Origin: Breviolum minutum Mf 1.05b.01
Lineage: Eukaryota; Sar; Dinophyceae; Suessiales; Symbiodiniaceae
NCBI GenBank assembly: GCA_000507305.1
Contig: DF240506.1
Span: 1 to 64,000 of the forward strand
Length of the DNA stretch: 64,000 bases
Direction: 5' to 3'
Below the pieces are notes generated by a model. The model saw only the letters and a list, made by a program, of their open reading frames with translations, did not search any database and was not told the DNA's origin. The position numbers and the translations under genes were made by a program. Shown in pieces: positions 21,401 through 31,900 of this stretch. Position 1 is the stretch's first letter. Each line of letters begins with the position of its first letter.

Positions 21401-24400
21401 GAATTTCAACCCTGCAGATCACGTCATGTTCTTGATGCAAAAGGAATCCTCTGACAAAATGCGGCAAATTAAAGATAGTTGGCTTCAGTGTGACATCTCC
21501 TTGAAGATGCAGGCCAAGATTGAGGCTTTGCAAAGGCGTGGAGCTAGTGCAGAGCAAACTGCTGCAAGTGGAAGAAGTGGGCGTTCCACAGGTTTCTGCA
21601 AGCAGGTTTGCATGCTTCTCGCCCGGGAGCTCAGAGGTACCATCAGGAACAAAGGTATTCTCTATGCCCGGTTTGGCATGGCACTTTTCTTAGCTGCTTT
21701 GTATGGATGGCTATTCTCGGGCAGCGCCTCACAGGGAGACAAGGTTGACTCTTCTGAGCCCAACTGCGTTAAAGACAACTTTGATGCTGGTGGATGCACG
21801 GGTGACTTCCAAGCTCATTTTGGTACTTTGGTATCCTTGAGTATCATGGCTATGATGGGTGCCGCACAGCCGGTGATTCTACAGTTCCCACAGGAGCGGC
21901 CAGTCTTTTTGAGAGAATATGCTGCTCACCAATATGGAGTTCTACCCTACTTCATTAGCAAGACGCTTGTGGAGATGCCTGTGGTGCTGATGTCTCAGAT
22001 TCTCACTTTCGCAGTCACATATTTCTGGATGGGTTTGAAGGGCAACGTTTTGCTGCTGGTTGGTGTATCATGGCTCCTTGGCATTGCCTCCTCATCTTTG
22101 GCATTACTCGTGGGATGTGGGGTCGCTTCAGCTCAGAAGGCGATTCAGTTGGCACCTCTCACATTGATCCCGCAGATGCTTTTCTCAGGCCTCTTTGTTC
22201 CGGTGGCCAAGATTCCTCTGAGTTTGCGATGGGCCCGCTACCTCTGCCCCTTGAAATATGCAATTAACTTGCTGACTATTGTGGAGTTTCAGTATGTCAA
22301 GAAGACCTGGGATGATTGTGAGGAGCATCCCCCGGAAGCATCTTCCTGCATGGCAGAATATCCAGGTGACTTTTTGCGACTTCAACTCGTCAAGACTCAA
22401 AGTGTTTATTGGGATGAGTGGTTGAAGTACTTGCTCGCTCTGCTGGGTCTTTTCGCACTTTTCCGGATCATTGCCACAATTCTTCTTTGGCGCAAAGGAA
22501 AGTATGTGTTTTGATGCGCTGAAATTCCTCTCGTATAGACGATAACGACTTCCCTGAAAATGGGAGGTCTTTTCAATGTGACCCGATGACTTGCAGGAGT
22601 GTCGCGTTCAGGGGACAGGCGAAAACTGTGTTTGTGCGGCATTTCTGGGCTGCAAGTCCTGATTCAAAACTTGGAGTATCATGCTTTCACTTCAACGTCT
22701 TGCCAGGTAGTTTGGCTCCACGTCCACAGTTTGAAGGCTCGGATAAACACAACACTCAACATGGAATTGGAAATTCCATGAGCCCTTCTTGAGGATCTTG
22801 ATGAAGATGCCAAAAACAAATGTTTCTTCATGTAGAGGGCTTTAAAGCATCTGACACCTTTTCCTTGCATATAAAGACTCAAGGAGGCACATGACAGCTC
22901 TAGACTAGAGATCCAAGATGAACGCAGCAACTTCTTTATGTTGTCAGAGGACTAAAACACTGCAGCTGAAAGCCCAGTAGGGGTGGCACAGCTTGCAACA
23001 GACCAACTTCCAGGCAACTCGATTCGGTTGATGCAAGAAATTGTCACCGTTTCAATCCAGTTGACAGCAGGTGCCGGCAAAGCTCGTGTGGAGACACCAC
23101 GACGAATGCCGAGCCAAGGTCACTGAAATTTGCAAGCTGAGATGATTTCGGGATGAGAAAAGAGCTCTTTCACGCGCAGTGCATAACTACTTTTATCACT
23201 TTTCTTGATGCAGAGCAGAATACCACAGCGAGGGGAGAGCTGCACAGGGTCCTGGTGTATGAATTACCACAAACTGACTGGCCTCAAGGCATCTAAAGGC
23301 AGCTGTCAAAGACTTTGTGAGATGCAAATCAGACGTAGGGGACATAGGCATTTTCTTAGCAACTTGCAGGCCCTCCTGCAGTGCCTCAAGTGGAAGCTGC
23401 AGTGCCGAGTGCAACAAGTAGAGGTGTTCGTTCTGGAATTTTGGGGTGCTGTGGTTTCACGGTGTTTTTCTTGTCCAAACAGTATATCTCAAATCTTGTC
23501 AGATCCTACTATCCTACCCATTGCCCTTGCATCATCATGATGCAGGACAGAGATCTGTTGCAATTGACAAAGAGAACTCAGTGCCTGAACGTGATGCGAG
23601 ACAAGGCCTGCATGAGAATGTTGGAACATTTGCATTGACGGGAGTTTCTTGGAATTAAGGGCATGAGTTTCACTCTTTGCTTGGGTGCGGAGATTTAAAA
23701 AAACCCTAGGGAAGTCCCAGTTGCTATAGAGATTCACGATAGGAGACGAACAAGTTGACTCAGCCGACAAATGTTGAGTATTGTTGCATCAGTGCCGAGG
23801 CGCTCGCCGTCAGGCCCGGAAATCAGTGTTTTTTTTTTCCATGCCACTTTGTCAACTCTTGTCTCGCCCTTTTTTTGTTCGACCCAGTGTCTTCTACCCA
23901 CCCGAAGCTTGTTTTTGGTTTTCTTCAGAAATCTGTTTTCAACAATTCTGTCGTTGCTCACAGGATTTGTGGCACAAAGCCAGATCGCCGGAATCTCACT
24001 TTGAGATCCACAACTCGACCCTGCACCAGTTTTATACAGCACACATCGGATTTGCCATGAATTCCCATGGTACAATGTATGATGGTATATTGGGATGATC
24101 TTCAACTCCGACTTCATACTACTCCTGAATCTCTAATCCACTACAACTGGTTTGCACCCATTTTTTCAGGTTTCCAGCCGACCAGCAAACATCCAGGCAA
24201 GTGGCACAAGTCAACACACGAAATTGTTCCGCATCTTTCTTTTTATTGCAGATTCAAATTGCACTGATGCACTGATTTCTCCGCAGGGGCAAGGGAGGAA
24301 GACTGGATCCCGCCACAGCATTTCAAAATAGGCAACTGCAGCCTTGGGAGCAGAACAACATTTTGCCACCTCCTCGTGCACCAGAAGGCAGAAAACCGCA

Positions 24401-26030
24401 TGATCTTCAGCAGCATCAGGCCATGTCGTTGGTGCATTGGGGGTGCTGGCAGGTCCACCGTCCATGCCTGCTTCAACCCAAGGATTTGGGTTGAGCAGTT
24501 TTGGGTTTCAAGGTCGACAGCACCGGATCCACATGATTTCTGATCCTCCCAAAATGGAAATCTATGCTAGGAACATAGGTTTCCAAACTTCAGTTTACGA
24601 TCTGGTTGTATCAAGTTGTATCTGCATATATCTGCATGTTCATGCCTCGTTTTGTTCTGGTTCGACAGGTTTCTTCCTTTCTCAGGAACATGGTAGGTTC
24701 AGGTAGCTGTAGGTAGAATCAGTGTGTCATGATTGTGGATGTGGAAAGCCGATCTCAAGGAGCGTGCCCAACCCCTCAAGCGGGAGGAGAAATGCACAGC
24801 AAACAGAACGCCTAGAAACAGATTCGATGAGCACATGCGATTGAGGTATTGCTGTATTGCTCATTGAAGCTTTTCTCCACCGCATCCAGATGTTTCCATG
24901 CCTTCGTTGAAAAAAGTCGGGCAGGGATGGCGATAGGGCCAAACGAAATGATCACGTTGTCACACTTTCCAGGACCGGAGATAGTTGGAAGACCTGATAG
25001 CTCTGACCTCAATGTCTGAGAGAAGTTATTGTGTTGTCGACGAAACAGGAGCATGAATAAGTCAAGAAAAATAGATGCAACAATCTAGGTTGGCGGCCAG
25101 GGCCTCCAGGTGAGCCATGTGAAGAGATTTTACCCGGAGATGAAAGGACGGGCTTTGTTTCACATCCAGAACAGAATACACCCTTTCAGATTTGGAAACG
25201 AAACATACACTTGCGACAATGTTCAGCTTTACTGTACATTTAGGAGTGCAAGGACAGCTCAAGTGGCATTTCATTGGGAGATTCATCAAGCATTATGTCT
25301 TCTATGCCAATTTTCTTCACCTTAGAAACTCTCCGTTTTCGTTTCACGTTTGTACACTGCAACAGGCGGTGGTTGGTGCAGGGCACCATTCAATCAATGC
25401 CGGCTCCTGTGTCAGTCTCAGCTTCTAAGGGTTTGTCAGATTTGAAGACATATCGGGTCCCAAGGTAGTGCTTTCAGTCAATCTGCCGAATTTGTCATTT
25501 TGAAAATGAGGTGCGAGAACCCTCTCCGGCGCGCTCAAAATCTCCAGCTCCGCGCAGAGAGAATGTGGAGGCACTTGGATTGTTTCGTGTTCTTTGGCAT
25601 CTTGGATGTATCAGGTATTAGCGCATGAGTCGCACGAGTTTGATTTGTTCTGGAGGCACAATCTCTTTATGATTTCATGCGTGAAATGCGGCGGGAGATG
25701 TGGTCGACACAGCCAGGGTGCGAGGGCCAAGTGCATCAAAAGTCCATGAATTCAAAAAGTGTAAAGCATCCATGTTTTTCCAAAAACCAATCAGGCACAT
25801 GTCACGCACAAAAATGATTGCCAGGTCTTCGGTTCCTCCGTGTTTTCCCCAGATGAATTTTGTGAGGTGTCCACCCATGGCTCCGCATGTGAACCTCCCA
25901 TGGCACCTCGGTTTGAATGACGTGTAAATCTTCGGCTCCCAAAAAAACGCCAATGACTAATGACCTGTGTGTTCCAGGCAGGCGCCTCCACCACCGGCAC
26001 CGACACCACCAACACCTCCACCTTTGCCAG
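12464..26030 (+). CDS. Modular Pro/Ala-rich repeat protein gene made of tiny symmetric exons
   Basis: Candidate exons in order: 12464-12499, 12715-12780, 13084-13128, 13549-13617, 13972-14016, 14461-14529, 14886-14930, then fourteen 51-nt exons from 15668 to 19802, then 22707-22736, 23370-23417, 23546-23605, perhaps 24287-24452 and 25982-26030. From 15668 onward the exons mostly begin with two and end with one base of a split codon, usually Gly (G|GT or G|GC), so they join in frame in any number. The product would be a low-complexity protein with about fourteen 17-residue Gly-Pro-Pro repeats flanked by Ala/Glu-rich helical segments. No enzymatic domain, signal peptide or membrane segment is visible. 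Function is unknown. Whether the first group (12.4-14.9 kb) and the last exons belong to the same transcript is inferred from phase and composition, not proven. An ABCG gene lies in the intron 19803-22706. Confidence 0.6.
12715..12780 (+). CDS. Pro/Ala-rich exon, modular gene
   Basis: Sixty-six bases between CCAAG and a GC donor encode a segment containing GGLPVAPVEPSPASDRE, phase 0 to 0. It resembles the later GAAEKAATEPPIADEE exons in composition. Confidence 0.5.
13084..13128 (+). CDS. ESLVA exon, copy 1
   Basis: Encodes ESLVAEALVLDAFKK in phase 0 between an AG acceptor and a GTGTCG donor. Copies at 13972-14016 (ESLVAHALASDAFKK) and 14886-14930 (ESLVAHALASDAFTK) keep the length of 45 and the splice sites, with substitutions only. 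Likely amphipathic helix. Confidence 0.6.
13549..13617 (+). CDS. GAAEKAATEPP exon, copy 1
   Basis: Encodes GAAEKAATEPPIADEETTTS and three further residues after GGGCAG, with a GT donor that restores phase 0. The second copy is 14461-14529, with Asn for Thr and Lys for Met near the end. An alternative donor eight bases upstream (GTATGA or GTAAGA) would end in phase 1. Confidence 0.5.
14931..15667. other. Intron-like sequence between the ESLVA exons and the 51-nt exon array
   Basis: No exon with both splice sites and consistent phase was found. Sequence from about 15500 on already matches the repeat unit of the following array, so the left edge of the array lies near there. Confidence 0.4.
15668..19802 (+). 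repeat. Tandem array of seven ~620-bp units carrying fourteen alternating 51-nt exons (P and Q)
   Basis: P exons: 15668-15718, 16297-16347, 16920-16970, 17582-17632, 18200-18250, 18834-18884, 19465-19515. Q exons: 15955-16005, 16573-16623, 17234-17284, 17860-17910, 18486-18536, 19118-19168, 19752-19802. Unit spacings are 618-662 bp. P encodes GPPKPAPVAESAPAAAP (or close variants) and Q encodes GPPEPTLAAETKPSTAP, with the Gly codon split between exons. All 14 exons are exactly 51 nt, follow an AG and are followed by GC, while the introns carry indels. P and Q resemble each other at conserved Gly, Pro, Glu and Ala positions, so an ancestral 51-nt exon probably duplicated first and the P-Q pair then multiplied. 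After Q7 the frame could also run on to a TGA at 19913-19915. Confidence 0.85.
17101..17160 (+). repeat. Variable ATTGGAAAGG mini-repeat inside an array intron
   Basis: Decamers of the form ATTGGAAAGG follow each other in the P-to-Q introns. Copy number differs between units: longest here, shorter near 15845-15890, 16470-16500, 18375-18415 and 19020-19045, and degenerate near 17765. Variation by whole decamers suggests slippage. The tracts lie outside the 51-nt exons. Confidence 0.75.
20466..22514 (+). CDS. ABC transporter, ABCG/White-type half-transporter, intronless
   Basis: 682 codons in one open frame from ATG 20466 to TGA. The nucleotide-binding domain comes first, as in the ABCG family: Walker A GPSGSGKTT at residues 101-109, Q-loop region MQDD near 151-154, signature LSGGERKR at 212-219, Walker B MLFLDEP at 232-238 and the switch His in CTVHQPSS (H269). 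From about residue 390 an ABC2-type membrane domain follows with about six hydrophobic segments. This fits one half-transporter that must dimerise to export lipids, pigments or other hydrophobic substrates; the substrate cannot be read from sequence. It has no introns in a window of finely split genes, and lies on the same strand inside the probable intron 19803-22706 of the modular gene. An mRNA-derived origin is plausible. Length is normal for the family. Confidence 0.95.
   Translation: MAVDKGELTRSLREDMEPDHEPEHDLASRASDLEHRAASDDLEPGAPSMHQLRDHARQLSAENEEQRSMEWSRLSFTIGQHKILSNISGMIEPGRLTGVFGPSGSGKTTLLNILAGRQNTKAANMTLTGEITTAGSHVDPVSFRGNIAYVMQDDALLPFETPRECFHFSASMRLAQSISAVEREAFVQQLLSTLSLQRCASTIVGSELVKGLSGGERKRTSVGIELITNPKMLFLDEPLSGLDSYAAYTLVVALKELAQANVPVLCTVHQPSSEIFAMFDDVIMLHAGEITFHGPSNRISAHFDNLGFPCPSNFNPADHVMFLMQKESSDKMRQIKDSWLQCDISLKMQAKIEALQRRGASAEQTAASGRSGRSTGFCKQVCMLLARELRGTIRNKGILYARFGMALFLAALYGWLFSGSASQGDKVDSSEPNCVKDNFDAGGCTGDFQAHFGTLVSLSIMAMMGAAQPVILQFPQERPVFLREYAAHQYGVLPYFISKTLVEMPVVLMSQILTFAVTYFWMGLKGNVLLLVGVSWLLGIASSSLALLVGCGVASAQKAIQLAPLTLIPQMLFSGLFVPVAKIPLSLRWARYLCPLKYAINLLTIVEFQYVKKTWDDCEEHPPEASSCMAEYPGDFLRLQLVKTQSVYWDEWLKYLLALLGLFALFRIIATILLWRKGKYVF
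22707..22736 (+). CDS. Small exon of the modular gene, downstream of the nested ABC gene
   Basis: Thirty bases between GCCAG and GC encode SLAPRPQFE flanked by split Gly codons (two bases at the start, one at the end), the same phase as the 51-nt array exons. Confidence 0.55.
23370..23417 (+). CDS. GPP-type exon of the modular gene
   Basis: Forty-eight bases between TTGCAG and a GT donor encode GPPAVPQVEAAVPSAT with the Gly codon split as in the array. It resembles the P and Q repeats (GPP, P, E, A positions), which is the main reason to extend the gene past the ABC transporter. Confidence 0.6.
23546..23605 (+). CDS. Charged exon of the modular gene
   Basis: Sixty bases between ATGCAG and a GC donor encode QRSVAIDKENSVPERDARQ, with two leading and one trailing base of split codons. 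It joins in frame to the previous exon. The DKEN motif resembles a KEN box, but such a short motif is not evidence of function. Confidence 0.5.
24287..24452 (+). CDS. Candidate exon, frame uncertain
   Basis: An open stretch after CCGCAG and before a GT donor. In the phase that fits the previous exon it reads GAREEDWIPPQHFKIGN and on; a second frame is also open and Gln/Pro-rich. The reverse strand is open as well, so coding status is uncertain. Confidence 0.3.
25982..26030 (+). CDS. Polyproline exon
   Basis: Forty-nine bases between GGCAG and GC encode APPPPAPTPPTPPPLP, ending in a split Gly codon. Typical of a proline-rich linker; membership in the modular gene is inferred from the GC donor, phase at the 3' end and composition. 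Confidence 0.45.
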
Positions 26031-26758
26031 GCGAAATGGAATCCATGTCTGAAAGGAGTGACTTGATGGGACTTGATGGGTGGTGAATGGCGGTTCAGGT
26101 CCTGAAGAGAAGGAGCAACCAGAGAAGGCAAAGCCATGCGCATCTGTAGAGGCGCGAAGAAAGTGGGTTTTTTGATCATGTGTGTAGTGTTAGTACTGGA
26201 TGTGTTTGTATGAGAAACTGGGCAGCAACCGCACAAGATAGTATTGAGAGAAGTGAAGTGCAGGACGTGGAAAACAGCTTGCTGCATTGTAAGAGTGGGA
26301 CAGCAAAGAACTAGAGATAAACATTAATGTAACAATGTGCATATGAAGTGGTTAGTCGTGTAGTTTCTTTGAATGGTGAGTGCAACATTTCAGACAGTAC
26401 TTTCACGTACATGGCGTCACAACACACCTCTTTGTGCATTGCCGATGCTCTTTCTAGCAGGTACAGGCTGCTCCTTGATCGCAAGCTGTGACATTTCAAG
26501 CCGTGAAGCAGAGTTTTCGGGGAGTCCTGCAGAGCAGCAAAGTTGAAATTCAGCTTGCAGTCTCTTTGTTGGTCACAATTCTTGATTTGTCTGAGGACAT
26601 GCCAGAGAGCCAGAGCTTCAATCGCGATCAACAACAGGAGCATTGTTGAAATGCAGACATGAACTCAGTCATCAAGGTAGCTACAGAATGCTACAGACAG
26701 GTAAAGTATGGTAAGGGTTTTGGATTGCCAACTTACTTTCTGTTCTGGGTCTCTGCAG

Positions 26759-27047
26759 GAGTTTCGAAGCAAGCTCCAGGCTGCACGGCAGCTGTTGCCA
26801 GAGCTCCGTGTGCAGCGCAAGGAGTTACTAGAGGCTGTCAAGGTGCATTTATGGCATTTATGCATTTATTGAGTGGGATTCGGTATGCCCTTATGCCATA
26901 TTGCATTTTTCTAACTTTCACAGAATGGATGAAGACGGGCAGGGCATTGAAGCAAAGGGTGGTGAACTGCGACAGAGTTGTGCTGAAGCAGAACGTGAAG
27001 GGAGGGAAGACTTTGAGGCGAAGCGACGGGCGCCAAGAGACAATATG
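26759..27047 (+). CDS. Two coiled-coil exons of an unidentified gene
   Basis: Exon 26759-26842 (CTGCAG / GTGCAT) encodes 28 residues beginning EFRSKLQAARQLLPEL, a clear heptad-like helix. The next likely exon starts at 26943 after GGGCAG and continues in phase 0 with GIEAKGGELRQSCAEAERE, again a charged helix, running to about 27047. An acceptor at 26923 is also possible but would shift the frame. Together they suggest a long coiled coil of unknown function. Confidence 0.5.
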
Positions 27048-27410
27048 AAGTTCAATGAACTGACTTGAAAAATAGCTTCATAGTTCCAAACTCACATGGG
27101 GCTAGAAGTCCGTCGAGTCCGTCATTGTGGTTGCCTCACTGAGATGATGGAAAGATAGTTGTCGAAAAATGACATGAAGATTTATGTGGGGAGGATTCTG
27201 GACTTTTGACCCAACTCTCAGATGCTGCGTGGCCATCTCAACTCGGTGGAGAGCTTGAAGCAGGTGCCACCAAAGTGCTCACGGCACCTTGCCAAGGGTT
27301 CTGCAATTTTTTGTTTGGTACAGCTACTCTAGTCACTGTAGATGACAGTTGGAGTGCTCGAAGTGGTGAAATTCTACATGACAAGCCTCCATTCACACAT
27401 TCATACATTT

Positions 27411-27422
27411 ATCATGATCATG

Positions 27423-27463
<41 letters not shown>

Positions 27464-27470
27464 GATCATG
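27411..27470. repeat. ATC/CAT trinucleotide microsatellite with ATCATG edges
   Basis: A run of about 17 ATC units, flanked on both sides by ATGATC units, so its ends are nearly palindromic. One frame reads it as polyhistidine, which is a by-product of the repeat. Confidence 0.95.
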
Positions 27471-27585
27471 CTTTAAGGCTTTACGTTCCTTCCTACCAGA
27501 TAATCAGCTGCCAGCCAATATCAGCTCACCCACTCACTCATTTGCTTCAAGAGTGGGGGAGGTTAAAGAGGATTCTTGATTTTAG

Positions 27586-27688
27586 AGTTCAGCAGTTCAC
27601 CCTAAACCAGGCTGTGCTGAATCGGGAGAAAGATGTACGCCTTCGGCTCATCCAAAGCATTGATGACTTTTGCCAGCGAGCACAACAG
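27586..27688 (+). CDS. Helical exon, probably of the coiled-coil gene
   Basis: After TTTTAG the frame encodes VQQFTLNQAVLNREKDVRLR and continues SIDDFCQRAQQ to a GC donor (CAACAG|GC). It reads as a single charged helix. Not recognised. Confidence 0.45.
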
Positions 27689-28475
27689 GCACCTCTCTAT
27701 GTCTACGTCATTTGGATCGTGCGATTAGCTCCCTAAAGTTTTATCAAGAGCAGAGTATAGCACGTGTCCTTTGCGGTTTAGACATGAGTTTTTGGAGCCT
27801 TTGAAATCTGGAGGACGTTTGCCAGCTTCTCAATTGTTGCATACATGTCTTGGACCGATGCTTACTGGATGCTTGCTCGGAGGCAGAGGCAAATGGCATG
27901 TACTCAGCGGCCGCAGTTGCTTAGCTAGCAGCAGCTGTGGACCCTGTGCAAGGATTATCTAGGACTGGATGAGCAATCTGTCTAGAATCTAGACGGTTTA
28001 TATATGCTACTTTATATTCCTTTATTATAGTACTACTACACTACTGAAATAAGTCTTTGTCATTTATACAAAAGGCCAAAATGTAACGTTGATCTGTACT
28101 GTGTCTTGATTACTTTGATCCGATCTGGAAGGGCCAAGGGTTTTTGATTGATGGGACGAAGCACTGTCTTCTCAAACGAGTGCTGCCGAGGCAGTGTTTC
28201 GTGATGAATATCCCGACATTAATGCAGCAGCAGATGGCCTATGTTCGCGAGCATGCTCTTTGCCTCAGGCACTCAGAGCGTTGCTAGCTTGCTTTTTAAC
28301 GAAGACTGAAACACAGTCGTAGTGCTTTGTCCCGTCTTGTTGTGACGAACATGCGCCTCTCGCTTCAGTTTTCATCAAGACAACCAGGTTGGAAAGGTCG
28401 TTGTTTTGAGGGACTATATAATTGGCAACTAATTGATGTTCATTTCTGTTCATTCTTTCGTTTTCTGCCTTGCAG

Positions 28476-28978
28476 GTGGATGTGCCAATCGACGACATCC
28501 CTTTTGAGGCCAGAGCACGAACAGAGAAGCTGAGGAGGCCTGAAATGCTGAGGTCTTTGTATCCTTTTGGCTTTGGTCATTGAAGCAGGTTGCTGCAAAT
28601 ACTAAATAACCCAGATAGAGGATGACAAAATTAAACGTGGAAATGGATAGACTTCAGAAATGCCATTTGTTGCAAGTCGGAGGCATGTGGTAGCAGAGCG
28701 CCTTTTGAAAGCCAAAGATCTTTCATTATGGCGTCTGGAGCAGTGGGGTCCGTAGGATCCGTTGCACTGTGAGGGAGTTTTCATGACTTGTCAAGCCAAA
28801 AACATGTCATTTTATCAGGAATGAAATGGAAATGATATGACGATTTGCAAACTGATGAGATCTCTTTTCACAGAATCAGTAGGTGCTTCCTTTTCAGACG
28901 AGATCTCCATGTCCTTCTGACTCCCAGGCAACGGAGGCAACTCCAAGTGGAGTCCCAGGAGGCCTCACAATGGATCAG
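28476..28978 (+). CDS. Two exons in consistent phase, unidentified gene
   Basis: Exon 28476-28552 (TTGCAG / GTCTTT) encodes VDVPIDDIPFEARARTEKL and ends with two bases of an Arg codon. Exon 28874-28978 (CACAG / GTGACT) completes it and encodes a basic, Arg/Gln-rich segment including LLTPRQRRQLQVESQEASQW. The phases fit across the 321-bp intron. No family recognised. This may be a continuation of the coiled-coil gene upstream. Confidence 0.45.
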
Positions 28979-31900
28979 GTGACTTGGCTGATGAGTTGTC
29001 CAGTTGCAGGTGCCCCAAAACCTGCAGAGGTTCCATACCCCACCAGATATGCACAGTCTCTGAGGCATCTTGGATCGATGCTGGATCGTTATGCTGTCTC
29101 TTGGCTTTCAATCATTGAAGGATCCCACGGTCCAACAAAAAGTGGAAACGATGGGGGTGAATTCCGAGCTAGTTGGAATCTTCAGAGTCTGATTGCTGGA
29201 TTTGAAGTGAAGCAGTTGTCTCTTGCCCTGTCTCTGCTGGATATCTCATTCTGCTTAAAATGAGAGCGTGGTAAACGTCGAGGAAGAGTTGGGCCACATT
29301 TGCTACTTCTGTGCAGAGAGGTGCCAACCATCAAGGGGCAAATGCTACTCTCTTTGTTTCAACTCTCCAGTCTGACATTTGAGCACTTTTTGCAGATGCA
29401 TGTGATTTCAATATAGACTAGGGAAAGGTCACCATAGAATACCATAGAAACGTTGCTATCATCCCAGGTAAGAACCCCTTGAAAGACCTCCAAAATAGAG
29501 TGCAGTGCAGTACAGGTTCTGTGCATCTGCTGCCAATACTCGTTGCCAGCGCCCAAGAAAGCTTGCGTTGAGATCTGCCATCAGTGCGTGGCGTTGACAC
29601 GGGCTGCAAAGGCCCCTGGAACTTGGGGACTTCTCCACGGTCCGGCCGCCACCTGTCCCCTGATGCTCGCGTTCCCTCGCAGCTTTGGGGTGCTGGTCAG
29701 GGCCACAGACGAAACGCACCTGAGGTATCACAGCCTTGGTTTTGGTATTTTGTTGAAGGTGTTCGCTCTGGCACTTCAAGCACAAAATCCACTGCACATG
29801 GGACCAACTTTGCCAGGAAAACAATTTTAGAACTGCCCGGCCGTTTTGTTTGCTTTTTGATGTTTCAGCAATGTCAGAAGTGTGGCTGGAGGCGTTCACT
29901 TCTGGGTGCCTTTGCCAGCTGCCAGTAGCGCAGCAGCTGGAGCAGCCGCAGGTGCAAATTTTTGGATTAGATGATTAGATGCAAAGCAGGTAGGGTTCCA
30001 GTACACTTCAGTGGTTCAATGGAAGGCACCTTTGCAGGGAAGGAGGAGTGTATCTCCTTGGTTAAGCGAGCTTGGTCAATGCTGCAGGATTCTTACCTGC
30101 ACCGGATCAGCTACCAAGTCGAGCACAAGTGCCACGATGGGAGGTCATCAAACCAAGTGCAGATTTCTGAATGGAATTGTTGATGCATTGGCAGAGAAAA
30201 GACTTTCCATCTGCAGGTGAGCCCCATGCATCGACAAGAGATCTTCCAAGAGGTTCGTTCTGTGGAAGAGGGGAAAAAGGTGCCGTTGGACCTTTTCGGA
30301 ATTCAAAGAGTTCTGCAGGGAGAAGGTATATATTTTGATTTCAGCTTGACATTCTCCACTTGATCCCAAATCCTGCAAACGCTGGGCAGGTCAGAGAAGG
30401 CAGCAGCTCCCGGGCACCCTCTCCGTACAATGGACCGTGAGCCCGGCAGCTACGCTGAAATATCGACTGAAGCTGCTGAAGACCATGCGACAGGTACATG
30501 GGACCTTCTGCTGGACCACCGCCACCACCAAGGTTGGGCAAGGGCCTGCGGCAATGACTGTTTGGGAATCTATTTGGCTATTGGCTATTTGATACTAGTA
30601 ACATCTAATAACTGAATGTAACTTACCGACTTACCAGTAGACTATCAGTGCTCAGTGATTGATTTGACTCTGTCGGAGAGAGCTTGAAGCAACCTGAACG
30701 AACCTTTGAGGCGGGACTACATGGCAAGCCCAGCAGGCGAGAAAGCATCCACACTGGAGACGGCTGCATGGATATAGCAATCGCTTGTAGACTCGAGCCA
30801 AAGGAGATCATACTTCGACTAGTCTTCACTTTGTTGGACTTTTAGTTTTGCAACGGTTTCCAAGGAGTTATAGTATTCTTTCTTTGGGATTATGATCATT
30901 GGGTTCAGTACTGGTCCTTTAAAGCAAGTTCCTTACAGGGAGAGCCAAGCCTGCCCAGGACCTTCATCTGAGATACCTCCAAGTCAGCTGCTTAGAAAGC
31001 TTGCATCAAGCGTTCCGGGTCGCGGTCTGACCCCCGGCAACACGCTTGGCGAGGTCGTGGACGCCCTGCTTGGAGGGAGCGTCTAGCTGAAGCTGGACCA
31101 CTTCCTCCAGAGGTCCGGGAACACAGTCCCTTGCAATGTCGCAATTGCGATGACCAAAGCTCTTGAATTGGAATGCATGGACTCAATGATTGCCAAATAA
31201 TCGGCAAACGATTTGCTTCTTGTGGCAACTTTGGTCGCTTTGCGCCACCTCTGGCTGGAGGCTTTGCAGGCCAGAGATGATTCTCGACGTGCAGGGTTCA
31301 AAAGCCGCGAGGATGGCGAGACGTTCTTGGGACATTTGTAGCTTGGACTGGTGTGGAGAAGTAAGCTTCCTAAATGGAATCGAACGCTTTGGCAGCTTGT
31401 CCCATCTTGTCCCCACTTCTCCACATCTTCGCTTCTCGCTGATATCCGTGGGGGAGCTGGATGGTTTTGTACAAAGTGCAGCAAATTGCTGCCCCAAAGT
31501 GATGCCCTGAAGGGAACTACATCAACGTGGCAAGACTGTATTAAGCAAGTTTTGACGTAGACAGCTTGTTCGAGATTAGACATGGATACAACATGATAAA
31601 CGTGTGAGGTGGCATAGAATCATGAGTCTGTGCAGAGCTTGTGGGCTGAGTTCAGATTAGGCAGGCCTGCAGTTTTATGAGTTTTGTATACAGCTGTGGA
31701 GCAATGGAAGAATATGGGCATCCGAGCATTCTCATTCTGAGCGTCGGCTTTCTGGCCGCAGGGTTGTGGGAGTTCTGGAAGGGACGGAGCAGAGTTGGTT
31801 CAATCCCGCAAATAGGGCCACATACATACTGCATACTGTACATGTGCGGAACGAAATATCAAAAGCTTAAGTTAGGTGAGACGGACCATTGTGTATCCGT

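Noticed and set aside
22710-22722. Spliced-leader-like TTTGGCTCCA
   Set aside because: It is explained as part of a coding exon (SLAPRP) and lacks the CAAG end.
27206-27736. Histidine-rich protein
   Set aside because: The polyhistidine comes from the ATC/CAT microsatellite; only the helical segment at 27586-27688 looks coding.
31083-31583. 166-codon minus-strand gene
   Set aside because: Composition is tolerable, but there is no recognised domain, the forward strand also has exon-like frames here, and its stop overlaps a forward stop at a CTAG palindrome, which can occur by chance.
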